58,862 nucleotides of DNA from Limobrevibacterium gyesilva (GTDB taxonomy: Bacteria > Pseudomonadota > Alphaproteobacteria > Acetobacterales > Acetobacteraceae): contig NZ_JAPDNT010000029.1 in the NCBI RefSeq assembly GCF_025989185.1, positions 1 to 58,862 of the forward strand, given 5' to 3'. The notes below the pieces were generated by a model. That model searched no databases. It had not been told where the DNA came from and saw only the letters and a program-made list of their open reading frames with translations. Of this stretch, positions 32,960-41,034 are shown piece by piece (position 1 is the first letter of the stretch; each line of letters starts with the position of its first letter). The position numbers and the translations under genes were made by a program.

Positions 32960-34090
32960 TCAGGGGCGCCAGAGGTCGCGCAGGGCGTCCATGATGCGGT
33001 CCACGTCGCCGGCGGCATTGTAGCCGTGGAAGCTGAAGCGCACGCGGCCGTGCCCGTTCCAGGCGTAAATGCCGCGCTCGTACAGCGCGTCGGTGATATC
33101 CTGGGCCCGGCTGCTGTCCAGGCAGACATTGGCGCCGTGCCGATCGGGGTCCATGGGCGTGGTGGACGGGATTCCGACGGCGGCCAGCCGCGCCAGCAGA
33201 TCGGCGGTCAGCGCCGACACGTGGCGCCGCAACGCTTCGCGGTCGTACTGCGCCAGGTAATCGAGCGCTTCCGCCAGCACATAGACCGGCCCGTGCGCCG
33301 GGTTGCCGCGGGTGAAGCGCAGCGCATCGGGCAGCACGCCCAAGGGCGCCGTATAGTCCGGCCGTGCGGCGGGCAGGATCGAGTGCCAGCCCGCGGTGGT
33401 CGGCGACCAGTCCGGCTGGCGCTGCCGGTTCCAGTAGGCGGCGGCAACCCCGGTCATGCCCAGCAACCATTTGTAGCAGGCGGAGAAGCCGAAATCGGCC
33501 ACCGATGCCTGGAACGGCAGCCAGCCGGCCACCTGGGTGAAATCGACCACCAGCAGCGCGCCCACCGAGTCGGCCAGGCGGCGCAGCGCGTCGAGGTCGA
33601 ACCGCTCGCCGGTGAGGTAGGAAACGTGGCTGACCCCGATCACCCGGGTGCGCGCGTCGACAAGAGACACAAGCCGATCCGGCGCATTGCCGCGCGCCAC
33701 CCGCACGCCAATCGGCGGGCGGCGCTGCAGCGCGAACGGGGCCACGACCGAGGGGTATTCGTGTGTATCGACCACGACATTGTCGCCCGGCCGCCAGGCG
33801 ATGCTCTCGGCCACCATCGAGATGCCGTCGGCGACGCTGCTGACGAAGCCGATCTCGCCGGCATCGGCGCCCCACATCCGCGCGATGCCGGCGCGCGCCC
33901 GCTCGACCTGCGCCTCCATGGCGGTGCGGCCGGGCATGCCGCTGCTCTTGTCGATGGCGTATTGCCGCAGCGCCGCGTCGTGCCGCAGCAGGAAGGGCGG
34001 CTCGCCGCCGGCGCACACATGCGCGACGCCGGCGGGAATGCGGAAGTCGGCGGGGTCGAACAACGGCCGGAGGGTCACGGGCGCGTCCAT
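32960..34090 (-). CDS. Class V aminotransferase-family PLP enzyme
   Basis: A 376-residue fold-type I PLP protein of the class V aminotransferase / cysteine desulfurase-like group. The PLP-binding Asp is in ALLVVDFTQVAGWLPFQ and the Schiff-base Lys in FGFSACYKWLLGMTG near residue 220. VSHVSYLTGERFDL and TRGNPAHGPVYVLAEAL complete the pattern. Substrate unknown; members act on serine, kynurenine-like amino acids or isopenicillin-type epimerisation. It is 4 bp downstream of the class II aldolase gene on the same strand, so the two are probably one transcript with the dehydratase upstream. Confidence 0.82.
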   Translation of the reverse strand: MDAPVTLRPLFDPADFRIPAGVAHVCAGGEPPFLLRHDAALRQYAIDKSSGMPGRTAMEAQVERARAGIARMWGADAGEIGFVSSVADGISMVAESIAWRPGDNVVVDTHEYPSVVAPFALQRRPPIGVRVARGNAPDRLVSLVDARTRVIGVSHVSYLTGERFDLDALRRLADSVGALLVVDFTQVAGWLPFQASVADFGFSACYKWLLGMTGVAAAYWNRQRQPDWSPTTAGWHSILPAARPDYTAPLGVLPDALRFTRGNPAHGPVYVLAEALDYLAQYDREALRRHVSALTADLLARLAAVGIPSTTPMDPDRHGANVCLDSSRAQDITDALYERGIYAWNGHGRVRFSFHGYNAAGDVDRIMDALRDLWRP

Positions 34091-34094
34091 CGCC

Positions 34095-34868
34095 TCAACT
34101 CCGCCAGCTCGGGTCGCGCCGGTCCAGCAGGCGCAGCATGGCAGGCCACTCCAGCAGGCCGAAGGGGCGGCGCGTCCTCGGGTCGTACAGATGGATGGAG
34201 CGTTCCACCACGTCGGCGCCCGGCATGGTCAGCTCGGTGCGCGCGGCCATGGCGTCCACCTGGGCGCGGCAGGCCATCTCCAGCCAGTACATGGAGTTGA
34301 ACGCCTCGGCGGTGCTGGGGCCGCAGGTCAGCAGGCCGTGGTTGCGCAGGATCATGAAATTCGCCGCCCCAAGATCGCCGACCAGCCGCGCCCGCTCGTC
34401 CAGTTCGACTGCCGGACCCTCGTATGCATGGCAGGCGACGGGCATGCAGCGCATCGCCGTCTGGGTCAGCGGCAGCAGACCGCATTGCATGGCCGAGACC
34501 GCCATGCCCGCACGCGTATGGGTGTGGATCACGCAGCCCACGTCCGGCCGCGCCCCGTGCACGGCGCTGTGGATGACATAGCCCGCGTAGTTGATGCCGA
34601 TGCCCTGGTGCGGGTTGAAGACGGTGTTGCCCGCGAGGTCGATGGTGATCAGCGAGGACGCGGTGATCTCCTCGTACATCCAGCCGAACGGGTTGATCAG
34701 GAAGCGCTCGCCGTCGCCGGGGATGCGGGTGGTGACGTGGTTGTAGACGAGGTCGCTCATGCCGAAGATAGGCAGCAGCCGGTAGCAGGCGGCGCAATCC
34801 AGCCGCGCCTGCCACTCGGCCTCGGACACGCGGGCACGGACGTTGTCGGTGACATGTGTGTCCGGCAT
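34095..34868 (-). CDS. Class II aldolase/adducin-family protein
   Basis: A 257-residue zinc aldolase-fold protein. Metal ligands are seen in VIHTHTRAGMAVSAM (His-x-His) and FMILRNHGLLTCG, with the acidic residue supplied by SDLVYNHVTTRIPG or the central helix. Members cleave sugar phosphates or decarboxylate and hydrate small acids. The lack of neighbouring kinases argues against a sugar-phosphate aldolase. It sits between the PLP dehydratase-like and class V aminotransferase genes. Confidence 0.84.
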   Translation of the reverse strand: MPDTHVTDNVRARVSEAEWQARLDCAACYRLLPIFGMSDLVYNHVTTRIPGDGERFLINPFGWMYEEITASSLITIDLAGNTVFNPHQGIGINYAGYVIHSAVHGARPDVGCVIHTHTRAGMAVSAMQCGLLPLTQTAMRCMPVACHAYEGPAVELDERARLVGDLGAANFMILRNHGLLTCGPSTAEAFNSMYWLEMACRAQVDAMAARTELTMPGADVVERSIHLYDPRTRRPFGLLEWPAMLRLLDRRDPSWRS

Positions 34869-34895
34869 CGCAGTTCCCTCCCGTTTGTTGTCGTC

Positions 34896-35870
34896 TCAGG
34901 CGGCCAGGGCGCGTCCGAACACCGCGGGATCGACATTGCCGCCACTGACCACGGCGCCCACCACCTTGCCCTTGGCGTCGAACTTGCCGGCCAACAGCGC
35001 GGCCAGACACACGGCCCCGCCGGGCTCCACCACCAGCTTGAGGTGGCTGAACGCGAACGCGATGGCCGCCAGCACCTCGGCGTCCGTCACCACCAGCCCG
35101 CCGGCCAGGCGCTCGCGGTTGAGCGCGAAAGTGATCTCGCCGGGCTGCCTGGACAGCAGCGCGTCGCACAGAGTGGAGCCGCCGGGGGCATTGGCCAGGC
35201 GCTCGCCGGTGGCGAGCGACCGGGCGGTGTCGTCCCAGCCGTCGGGCTCCACCGCATAGACCCGTGTTGCCGGCGACACGCCCTCGATCCCGAGCGCGCA
35301 GCCGGCGATCAGGCCGCCGCCGCCGGTGCAGACCAGCAGGGCATCCATGGCCAGGCCCGCGGCCTTCACGTCCTCGGCGAGTTCCAGCGCCAGCGTGCCC
35401 TGGCCGGCGATGACGTCGGCATGGTCGAAGGGCGGCACCAGCACCGCGCCGGTGCGTTCGGCATGCGCGCGGGTCAGCGCCTCGCGGTCATCGATGGCGC
35501 GGTCGTAATGGATGATCTCGGCGCCCCAGCGGCGCGTGCTCTCGACCTTGATGCGCGGCGCGTCGGCCGGCATGAAGATCGTCGCCTGCGCGCCGACGGA
35601 AGCGGCCGCGCAGGCCGTGGCCTGGCCGTGGTTGCCGGAGGAATGGGTAACGACCCCGGCGCGGCGCTGCGCCTCGTTCAACTGCAGGATGGCGTTGGTA
35701 GCGCCGCGCAGCTTGAAGCTGCCGGTGCGCTGCAGCGGCTCCGCCTTGATCAGGATGGTGCCGCCGGTGAGCTGGTCGAGCAGCGGATGGCGCAGCAGCG
35801 GCGTGCGCACGATATGCGCGGAAATGCGGGCGCGGGCCGCTTGCACGTCGTCGTGGGTCGGCAGGCGCAT
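34896..35870 (-). CDS. Threonine/serine dehydratase-like PLP enzyme
   Basis: A 324-residue fold-type II PLP enzyme. The PLP Lys lies in QRTGSFKLRGATNAI near residue 53, the substrate loop in THSSGNHGQATACAAAS and the phosphate-binding glycines in LVCTGGGGLIAGCALG near 185. It is of the short threonine dehydratase / serine racemase / hydroxyaspartate dehydratase group, without a C-terminal ACT domain, so catabolic rather than feedback-regulated. It lies 27 bp upstream of the class II aldolase gene. Together with the aminotransferase this looks like a hydroxy-amino-acid degradation set (inference). Confidence 0.85.
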   Translation of the reverse strand: MRLPTHDDVQAARARISAHIVRTPLLRHPLLDQLTGGTILIKAEPLQRTGSFKLRGATNAILQLNEAQRRAGVVTHSSGNHGQATACAAASVGAQATIFMPADAPRIKVESTRRWGAEIIHYDRAIDDREALTRAHAERTGAVLVPPFDHADVIAGQGTLALELAEDVKAAGLAMDALLVCTGGGGLIAGCALGIEGVSPATRVYAVEPDGWDDTARSLATGERLANAPGGSTLCDALLSRQPGEITFALNRERLAGGLVVTDAEVLAAIAFAFSHLKLVVEPGGAVCLAALLAGKFDAKGKVVGAVVSGGNVDPAVFGRALAA

Positions 35871-35912
35871 GGAACGTCTCCTCGATCAATCCAGTTCAGC
35901 GGGCAATCCCGG

Positions 35913-37313
35913 TCAGCGGCCGGGGCGCGGCATTACGGCGATCGGTTCTTCGCCGTCCCGACCAAGCACACGATAGACCCGGAAACCCTCGGCGGCCATC
36001 CCGCCACGCGCGCGCTCGACCACCCCGAGACGGGCGATCTCGGCCCAGTCGGACGGATCCGGCGCGTCGTCGCGCCGCGCGCTGCGCAGCAGCAGGCCGA
36101 CGCGCCCGGCGATCAGCGGCCGTGCGTCCGGCAGGTTGAACAGGTCCCAGCGGGGCTCCACGCCGTAGACCGGCACATCGGGCGGCAGCAGGCGGGCCAG
36201 CAGGGCGGCGTGGCCGTAATTGTCGGATGCGACATAGGCCGCACCCTCGCGCCGGCCGATCGCGGCGACCTCGGCGGCGAGGCTATCCCAGCCGCCGAGG
36301 CGCAGCAGCGTCGGGTCGAGCCGCATCGGCAGCGCCAGCGGGGCCAGCGCCCCCTGCACCCAGACCAGCAGGGTCAAGGCCAAGCCAAGCGCAATGCCCG
36401 GCCCCACCAGCCGCACCCAGCGGCCGGACAGCCCGGCGGCGGCGATGGCGGCGGCGGGATAGAGCACCGACGGCCAGTTCGCCTGCACCCGGTCGCCCAG
36501 CGCGTGCTGGGCGAATACGGCCGTGGGCAGCAGCGTCAGCGCCGCCAGCAGCGTCCAGGCGGGATCGCGCGACAGGGCCCGGCGCGCCGCCAGGACGATG
36601 CCGGCGCCGCACAACAGCGCGATCACCGGCGTCGCCAGCCCGACCTGCCCGGCCAGCAGTTCGCCCAGGAACTGCGCGGCGCGCGACGGGTTCCAGTCGC
36701 CGGCGCGGCCGCCCTGCTTGGCGAAGCTGGCCCAGCCATGCGCCGCGTTCCAGGCCAGCACCGGCAGGAACAGCAGGAAGACGAGGACCCCGGCCGCCCA
36801 GGGATGCGGCCGGCGCAGCCAGGGGCGCATCGCCGGCGCCGCGAGCAGCCAGACGAGCACCGCCGGCACCAGCAGGACGGCGGTGTATTTGCTGGCGAGC
36901 GCCAGGCCCGCCGCCACGCCGGCCACCAGCCACCAGCCGCCGCGACCGGTGGCGACCAGCCGTGCCAGCGCCCACAGCGCCGCGGTCCAGAAGAACAGCA
37001 GCGGCGTGTCCGGCGTCATGGTCACGGCGCCGACGCCGAACAGCAGCGTGGCGTTCATCAGCGCGGCCGCCGTGATCCCGGCCCGCCGCCCCGGCAGCAG
37101 GTCCTCCCCGGCGCGGACCAGCAGCAGCGACCCGAGGGCGGCCGAGAGCGGGCCCAGCAGCCGTACCCCCAGCGCCGTGTCCCCGGCGATCCATGTGCCG
37201 GCACGGATCCACAGCGCCACCATCGGCGGATGATCGAGGTAGCCGGCCGCCAGCGCGCGCGACCAGACCCAGTAATAGGCCTCGTCCGGCGCCAGCGGCG
37301 TGGCCGCCGCCAC
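35913..37313 (-). CDS. GT39-family (ArnT/PMT-like) membrane glycosyltransferase
   Basis: At least 466 residues, integral membrane. The catalytic acidic pair is in the first periplasmic loop (LAPDEAYYWVW) and GYLDHPPMVAL follows. Eight or more hydrophobic helices fill the N-terminal two thirds, and a soluble C-terminal part has YGVEPRWDLFNLPDARP. Family members move sugars from polyprenyl phosphates to lipids or proteins. From GTG 37313 the first transmembrane helix is lost. The frame stays open upstream and codes for LIWAWLGLAALTLARLA, beginning at a CTG (37364) that overlaps the lrp stop as CTGA. A CTG start coupled to lrp is therefore plausible. Confidence 0.82.
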   Translation of the reverse strand: MAAATPLAPDEAYYWVWSRALAAGYLDHPPMVALWIRAGTWIAGDTALGVRLLGPLSAALGSLLLVRAGEDLLPGRRAGITAAALMNATLLFGVGAVTMTPDTPLLFFWTAALWALARLVATGRGGWWLVAGVAAGLALASKYTAVLLVPAVLVWLLAAPAMRPWLRRPHPWAAGVLVFLLFLPVLAWNAAHGWASFAKQGGRAGDWNPSRAAQFLGELLAGQVGLATPVIALLCGAGIVLAARRALSRDPAWTLLAALTLLPTAVFAQHALGDRVQANWPSVLYPAAAIAAAGLSGRWVRLVGPGIALGLALTLLVWVQGALAPLALPMRLDPTLLRLGGWDSLAAEVAAIGRREGAAYVASDNYGHAALLARLLPPDVPVYGVEPRWDLFNLPDARPLIAGRVGLLLRSARRDDAPDPSDWAEIARLGVVERARGGMAAEGFRVYRVLGRDGEEPIAVMPRPGR

Positions 37314-37360
37314 CGCCAGCCGCGCCAGGGTCAGCGCGGCCAGCCCCAGCCAGGCCCAGA

Positions 37361-37840
37361 TCAGAGCGGGACGCCCGCCAGGCTGCGGCTGGTGCGGATC
37401 GTCTGCAGCGTCTGCACGCGTGAGACGTTGGGGGCGCCGGTGAGTTTCTGGGTCAGCTGGTTCTCATGCGCGGTGTCGCGCGCCACCAGTTTCAGCAGGA
37501 AGTCGCCGCCGCCGCGGATCATGTGGCACTCCCTCACCTCCGGCCAGTCGGCCACCTGGCTCTCGAAGGCGGACAGCACCGTCTCCTTCTGGCTCTCCAG
37601 GCCGACGATCGCGAAGAAGGTGATCTCCCAGCCCAGCCGCTGGGGGTCGCTGTCGGCATGGTAGCCGCGGATGATCCCGGCCTCCTCCAACCGGCGCACG
37701 CGGCGCAGGCAAGGCGGCGCCGAGATGCCGGCCCGGCGCGCCAGCTCGACGTTGGTCATGCGGCCGTCGGCCTGCAGTTCGGCCAGGATGCGCCGGTCGA
37801 TGGCGTCGAGAAGCTGGGAGTCGGTGGGTTGGGGCTTCAT
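37361..37840 (-). CDS. Lrp/AsnC-family transcriptional regulator
   Basis: A 159-residue regulator. The N-terminal helix-turn-helix is AIDRRILAELQADGRMTNVELARRAG and SAPPCLRRVRRLEEAG; the RAM/ligand domain has GWEITFFAIVGL and HMIRGGGDFLLKLVARD. Such proteins bind amino acids and control their metabolism or transport. I chose ATG 37840 (MKPQPTDSQ); ATG 37855 is possible and neither has a strong ribosome binding site. It is divergent from trxB, with 185 bp between the starts, and overlaps the GT39 gene at its 3' end. Confidence 0.87.
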   Translation of the reverse strand: MKPQPTDSQLLDAIDRRILAELQADGRMTNVELARRAGISAPPCLRRVRRLEEAGIIRGYHADSDPQRLGWEITFFAIVGLESQKETVLSAFESQVADWPEVRECHMIRGGGDFLLKLVARDTAHENQLTQKLTGAPNVSRVQTLQTIRTSRSLAGVPL

Positions 37841-38025
37841 GCAGTCGTCAATCATCGTGAGGCCACCTGGGAGCGCGCCCGTGGCGGCGTGTTGCTGTCA
37901 TACGCGGTTGCACGAAATATTATTGCACGGATGCGGGCCCGCAAGGGCGTTACGCGGATGGTTCCTTGTCCTCGCACACGCACAACCGATATGTTCGGCC
38001 ACCACGAACGCCGGATCCCTTCTGC

Positions 38026-38994
38026 ATGCCCGCCACCCACCATACAAGCGTCCTGATCATCGGCGCCGGACCCGCCGGCTACACCGCCGCGATCTATGCC
38101 GCCCGCGCGAGCCTGGACCCCGTGCTGGTGGCCGGTTTGCAGCCGGGCGGACAGCTGACGATCACCACCGATGTCGAGAATTACCCCGGTTTCGCCGAGA
38201 CCATCCAGGGCCCCTGGCTGATGGAGCAGATGGCGAAGCAGGCCGAGCATGTCGGCACGCGGATTGTCTACGACCTGATCACCGAGGTCGATTTCTCCCG
38301 CCGGCCGTTCCGCTGCACGGCCGACTCGGGCGACGTGTACATGGCCGACTCCGTCATCATCGCCACCGGCGCCCAGGCGCGCTGGCTCGGCATCGAGTCG
38401 GAGCAGCGGCTCCAGGGCGCCGGCGTCTCCGCCTGCGCGACCTGCGACGGGTTCTTCTTCCGCGGCAAGCGCGTGGCCGTCATCGGCGGCGGCAACACCG
38501 CCGTGGAGGACGCGCTCTACCTCACCCACCACGCGTCGCACGTCACCCTGATCCATCGCCGCGACAGCCTGCGGGCGGAGAAGATCCTGCAGCAGCGCCT
38601 GTTCGCCAACCCGAAGATCTCGGTGATCTGGGACAGCGTGGTCGAGGAGATCACCGGCGGCGGGCAGCCGGCAACAGTGAACGGCGTGCGCCTGCGCCAT
38701 CTGCGCAGCGGGGCCGAGACCCGCCTGGACGTGGACGGCGTGTTCGTCGCCATCGGCCACACGCCCACCACCGCGGTGTTCAAGGGCCACGTGGCGCTGG
38801 ACGACGAGGGCTACATCGTCACCGCCCCCGGCAGCACCCGGACCTCGGTGCCCGGGGTGTTCGCGGCTGGCGACGTGCAGGACAAGGTTTGGCGGCAGGC
38901 GGTCACCGCCGCGGGAACTGGTTGCATGGCAGCGCTGGAAGTCGAAAAGTGGCTGGCGGCGCAGGCCGGCGAGCCGGCGCTGGCAGCGGAATAG
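38026..38994 (+). CDS. trxB: Thioredoxin-disulfide reductase
   Basis: A 322-residue flavoprotein that uses NADPH to reduce thioredoxin. FAD-binding fold VLIIGAGPAGYTAAIYAAR near 10-28, GGQLTITTDVENYPGF, redox pair Cys-Ala-Thr-Cys in SACATCDGFFFRGK near 140, NADPH fold VAVIGGGNTAVEDALYL near 155 and the closing FAD motif GVFAAGDVQDKVWRQAVTAAGTGCMAA. Length and all motifs fit the bacterial low-molecular-weight enzyme. The start at 38026 (MPATHHTS) is the family-typical one; an upstream in-frame ATG is less likely. Confidence 0.93.
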   Translation: MPATHHTSVLIIGAGPAGYTAAIYAARASLDPVLVAGLQPGGQLTITTDVENYPGFAETIQGPWLMEQMAKQAEHVGTRIVYDLITEVDFSRRPFRCTADSGDVYMADSVIIATGAQARWLGIESEQRLQGAGVSACATCDGFFFRGKRVAVIGGGNTAVEDALYLTHHASHVTLIHRRDSLRAEKILQQRLFANPKISVIWDSVVEEITGGGQPATVNGVRLRHLRSGAETRLDVDGVFVAIGHTPTTAVFKGHVALDDEGYIVTAPGSTRTSVPGVFAAGDVQDKVWRQAVTAAGTGCMAALEVEKWLAAQAGEPALAAE

Positions 38995-39199
38995 GGCGGA
39001 TCGCGCTTGTATGGAATCGCTGTAGATGATCCATGAGCGTGTGCGGTTGCTCTGCGCGCGATTCGGGGGGCGCCCTTCCGGCAGGAGAGCGCCCTAGTTT
39101 GGAAGTCCGACCCGGACAGCGAGATCCGGGCGGTTCAATCGGGAAGTTTCACGCAAGGTCGGCCCGGCCTGGACCGGGGCGGCAAGGGATGGCGAAAAG

Positions 39200-40084
39200 A
39201 TGGATTGGGACAAGCTGCGCGTGTTCCACGCGGTGGCCGAGGCTGGCAGCTTCACGCATGCCGGCGACACGCTGAATCTGAGCCAATCCGCGGTCTCACG
39301 CCAGATCTCGGCGCTGGAAGAGGCGCTGCAGGTGCCGCTGTTCCACCGCCACGCCCGCGGGCTGATCCTGACCGAGCAGGGCGAGAGCCTGAACCGCACG
39401 GTGCGCGAGGTCTTCGCCAAGCTGGCGATGACCGAGGCGCTACTGACGGAGAGCAAGGAAAAGCCTGCCGGACGCCTGAAGGTGACGACCACGGTGGGAT
39501 TCGGGGCGTCCTGGCTGGCCCCGCGGCTGCACGCGTTCCTGGAGCAGTATCCGGACGTGACCATGCAGTTGCTGCTCGATGACACCGACCTCGATCTCGC
39601 GATGCGCGAGGCCGACGTCGCCATCCGCATGCATCCGCCCAAGCAGCCCGACCTGGTGCAGCGCCATCTGATGTCGATCGAGTGGCATGTCTGCGCCTCG
39701 CCCGAGTACCTCAAGCGCCACGGCACGCCGACCAAGGTCGAGGATCTCGACAGCCATCAGCTGATCCTGTTCGGCGACTACCGTCCGCCCGTGCACGACG
39801 TGAACTGGCTCGCGGATGTCGGGCGCCGCCCCGGCAACCCGCGCCGCGGCCTGCTGGAGGTGAACAGCCTGCAGGCGATGGTGCTGGCGGTGAACTCGGG
39901 CCTGGGGATCGCGGCCATACCGGACTACATGCACGCCGAGAGCGACGGGCTCGTGCAGATCCTGCAAGACCTCAAGGCGCCGAAGGTGGATGTCTATTTC
40001 GTCTACCCGGAGGAGCTGCGCAACTCCAAGCGCGTCGCGGTGTTCCGGGATTTCCTGCTGGCGAAGCTGGCCCAGAGGAACTGA
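39200..40084 (+). CDS. LysR-family transcriptional regulator
   Basis: A 294-residue regulator. The winged helix covers residues 1-60 (MDWDKLRVFHAVAEAGSFTH, LSQSAVSRQISALEEALQ, FHRHARGLILTEQGE). A periplasmic-binding-like effector domain follows, with TTVGFGASWLAPRLHAFLEQ and a late AMVLAVNSGLGIAAIPDYM. The target cannot be inferred: it follows trxB after 205 bp and precedes a structured-RNA candidate rather than an enzyme gene. The start is preceded by a weak GGCGAAAAG site. Confidence 0.9.
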   Translation: MDWDKLRVFHAVAEAGSFTHAGDTLNLSQSAVSRQISALEEALQVPLFHRHARGLILTEQGESLNRTVREVFAKLAMTEALLTESKEKPAGRLKVTTTVGFGASWLAPRLHAFLEQYPDVTMQLLLDDTDLDLAMREADVAIRMHPPKQPDLVQRHLMSIEWHVCASPEYLKRHGTPTKVEDLDSHQLILFGDYRPPVHDVNWLADVGRRPGNPRRGLLEVNSLQAMVLAVNSGLGIAAIPDYMHAESDGLVQILQDLKAPKVDVYFVYPEELRNSKRVAVFRDFLLAKLAQRN

Positions 40085-40244
40085 CTCCGGCGGGCCGATT
40101 TCGGCACGGGTTTCTTAACGTACTACGGCTGTAAATCGTGCGAAATCAAGGCGATGGCGTGACATGCGCAAACGGCATGGCGGAATTGGCCAATTGACTA
40201 TGGTTGACCGCCGCATCGCACCATAGATCTGGGTCACCGAATAC

Positions 40245-40387
40245 GGCGGCGCTGCTTCGAAGGAAGTTGCGCCGCCAGCCTTCCCGTCCTCGTGGCGGGA
40301 AAAGGGGTCATTGATCCCTTCGTCTCCCAGACGTGAAGCCTCCCTGTACCCTTGCCCCGCGGTGAAAGCCGCGGGGCTTTCTTTTTT
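40245..40387 (+). ncRNA. Candidate structured small RNA with own terminator
   Basis: Five consecutive hairpins occupy 143 bases with no reading frame. The first has GGCGGCGC (40245-40252) paired with GCGCCGCC (40269-40276) and an inner CTTC/GAAG. The second is TCCCG/CGGGA (40282-40300). The third is AAGGGGTC-ATT-GATCCCTT (40302-40320). The fourth is CGTCT-CCC-AGACG (40321-40333). The fifth is the terminator at 40355-40376 plus T tract. CCC in one loop and CCTCCC in the single-stranded linker (about 40340) are complementary to Shine-Dalgarno sequences, as in several alphaproteobacterial regulatory RNAs. I cannot name a family; a long 3' UTR of lysR is the alternative. Confidence 0.5.
40355..40387 (+). 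terminator. Rho-independent terminator
   Basis: Perfect 8-bp stem CCCCGCGG (40355-40362) and CCGCGGGG (40369-40376) with a 6-base loop, followed by CTTTCTTTTTT. It is a strong canonical terminator 270 bp beyond the lysR stop. Confidence 0.9.
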
Positions 40388-40417
40388 CCAGATGTTGGCA
40401 AGCTGGGGCTTGCGTCC

Positions 40418-40696
40418 GGACCAACCGGCTACTGGCCTTCCTACGCCGGTCTAGCACCCGCCCAGCGGCGCAGCTTCCTTGATTGGCTCGCCGAAGGAAG
40501 ACGCGGTCCGGGCATCGACATCGGCTACGTGCTCATTTTCTTCAACGGACTTGAGCGAAGGCTGTTCGTCGATCGCGCCGCATCCGAGGCACCAGCCCTC
40601 ATCGCCGAGGTCGAGCGGCTCCTCGGGCTGTGCAGCGCACATGCATCATTCCGCAGCTACGCGACGACATTCCTGGCCGCCGCACGTCTCGTGGGC
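40418..40696 (+). pseudogene. Fragment of a TerB_N-domain protein
   Basis: The frame reads GPTGYWPSYAGLAPAQRR, SFLDWLAEGRRGPGIDIGYV and LIFFNGLERRLFVDRAASEA, then APALIAEVERLL. This matches the central part of the TerB N-terminal domain found in phage-defence or tellurite-resistance-associated proteins. The domain start is missing (a terminator lies where it should be). After about 40696 the frame runs into sequence with no similarity and meets the palindrome at 40841. It is a stranded internal piece, probably left by a deletion. Confidence 0.55.
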
Positions 40697-40840
40697 GGCA
40701 TGCCCGGTGTGCCCGAACCGGAGCCCAGGCTGACGCCGTCCTGCCGCCGCCAGCGGCACGCGTCCCCCAATTTCCGTCGTAGCGTGCGGCTGTTGTCGTC
40801 GGTGCATCTCCCGGGAAATTGCGTCCGACGCAGCAATTCC

Positions 40841-40893
40841 AGTGTCCTGGATCGGAAGTTCGCCACCTATGCGAACTTCCGATCCAGGACACT
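40841..40893. repeat. Perfect palindrome, 23-bp arms, 7-base loop (REP-like family, copy C)
   Basis: Left arm 40841-40863 (begins AGTGTCCTGGATCGG), loop CACCTAT, right arm 40871-40893, exact complement. Read on the other strand the loop is ATAGGTG and the arms share TGTCCTG and GTTCGC with copy A at 27861-27910. It lies in a 950-bp gap without an intact gene. A hairpin this stable, recurring with a fixed loop, suggests a mobile or transposase-processed miniature element. Confidence 0.8.
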
Positions 40894-41034
40894 GGTCGCT
40901 TGCCCGATCATCCAATCTGCGTTGCGGGATCTTGCCCGTCCCTTCGAAAGCTGGCGGCGGAAGTCGCTTCAATGCTGGTGCTCGACGAGGTGACGGCGAC
41001 GCATTGGAGGAGTTGCAGAATAGCGCCGCCAGAC

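Noticed and set aside
40194-40232. Sigma-70 promoter for the RNA candidate (TTGACT at 40194 or TTGACC at 40204)
   Set aside because: No -10-like hexamer lies at a 16-18 base spacing from either; I could not support a promoter.
40841-40893. Rho-independent terminator
   Set aside because: The stem is perfect but no T tract follows on either strand and the loop is shared with the repeats at 27861; a repeat family explains it better.
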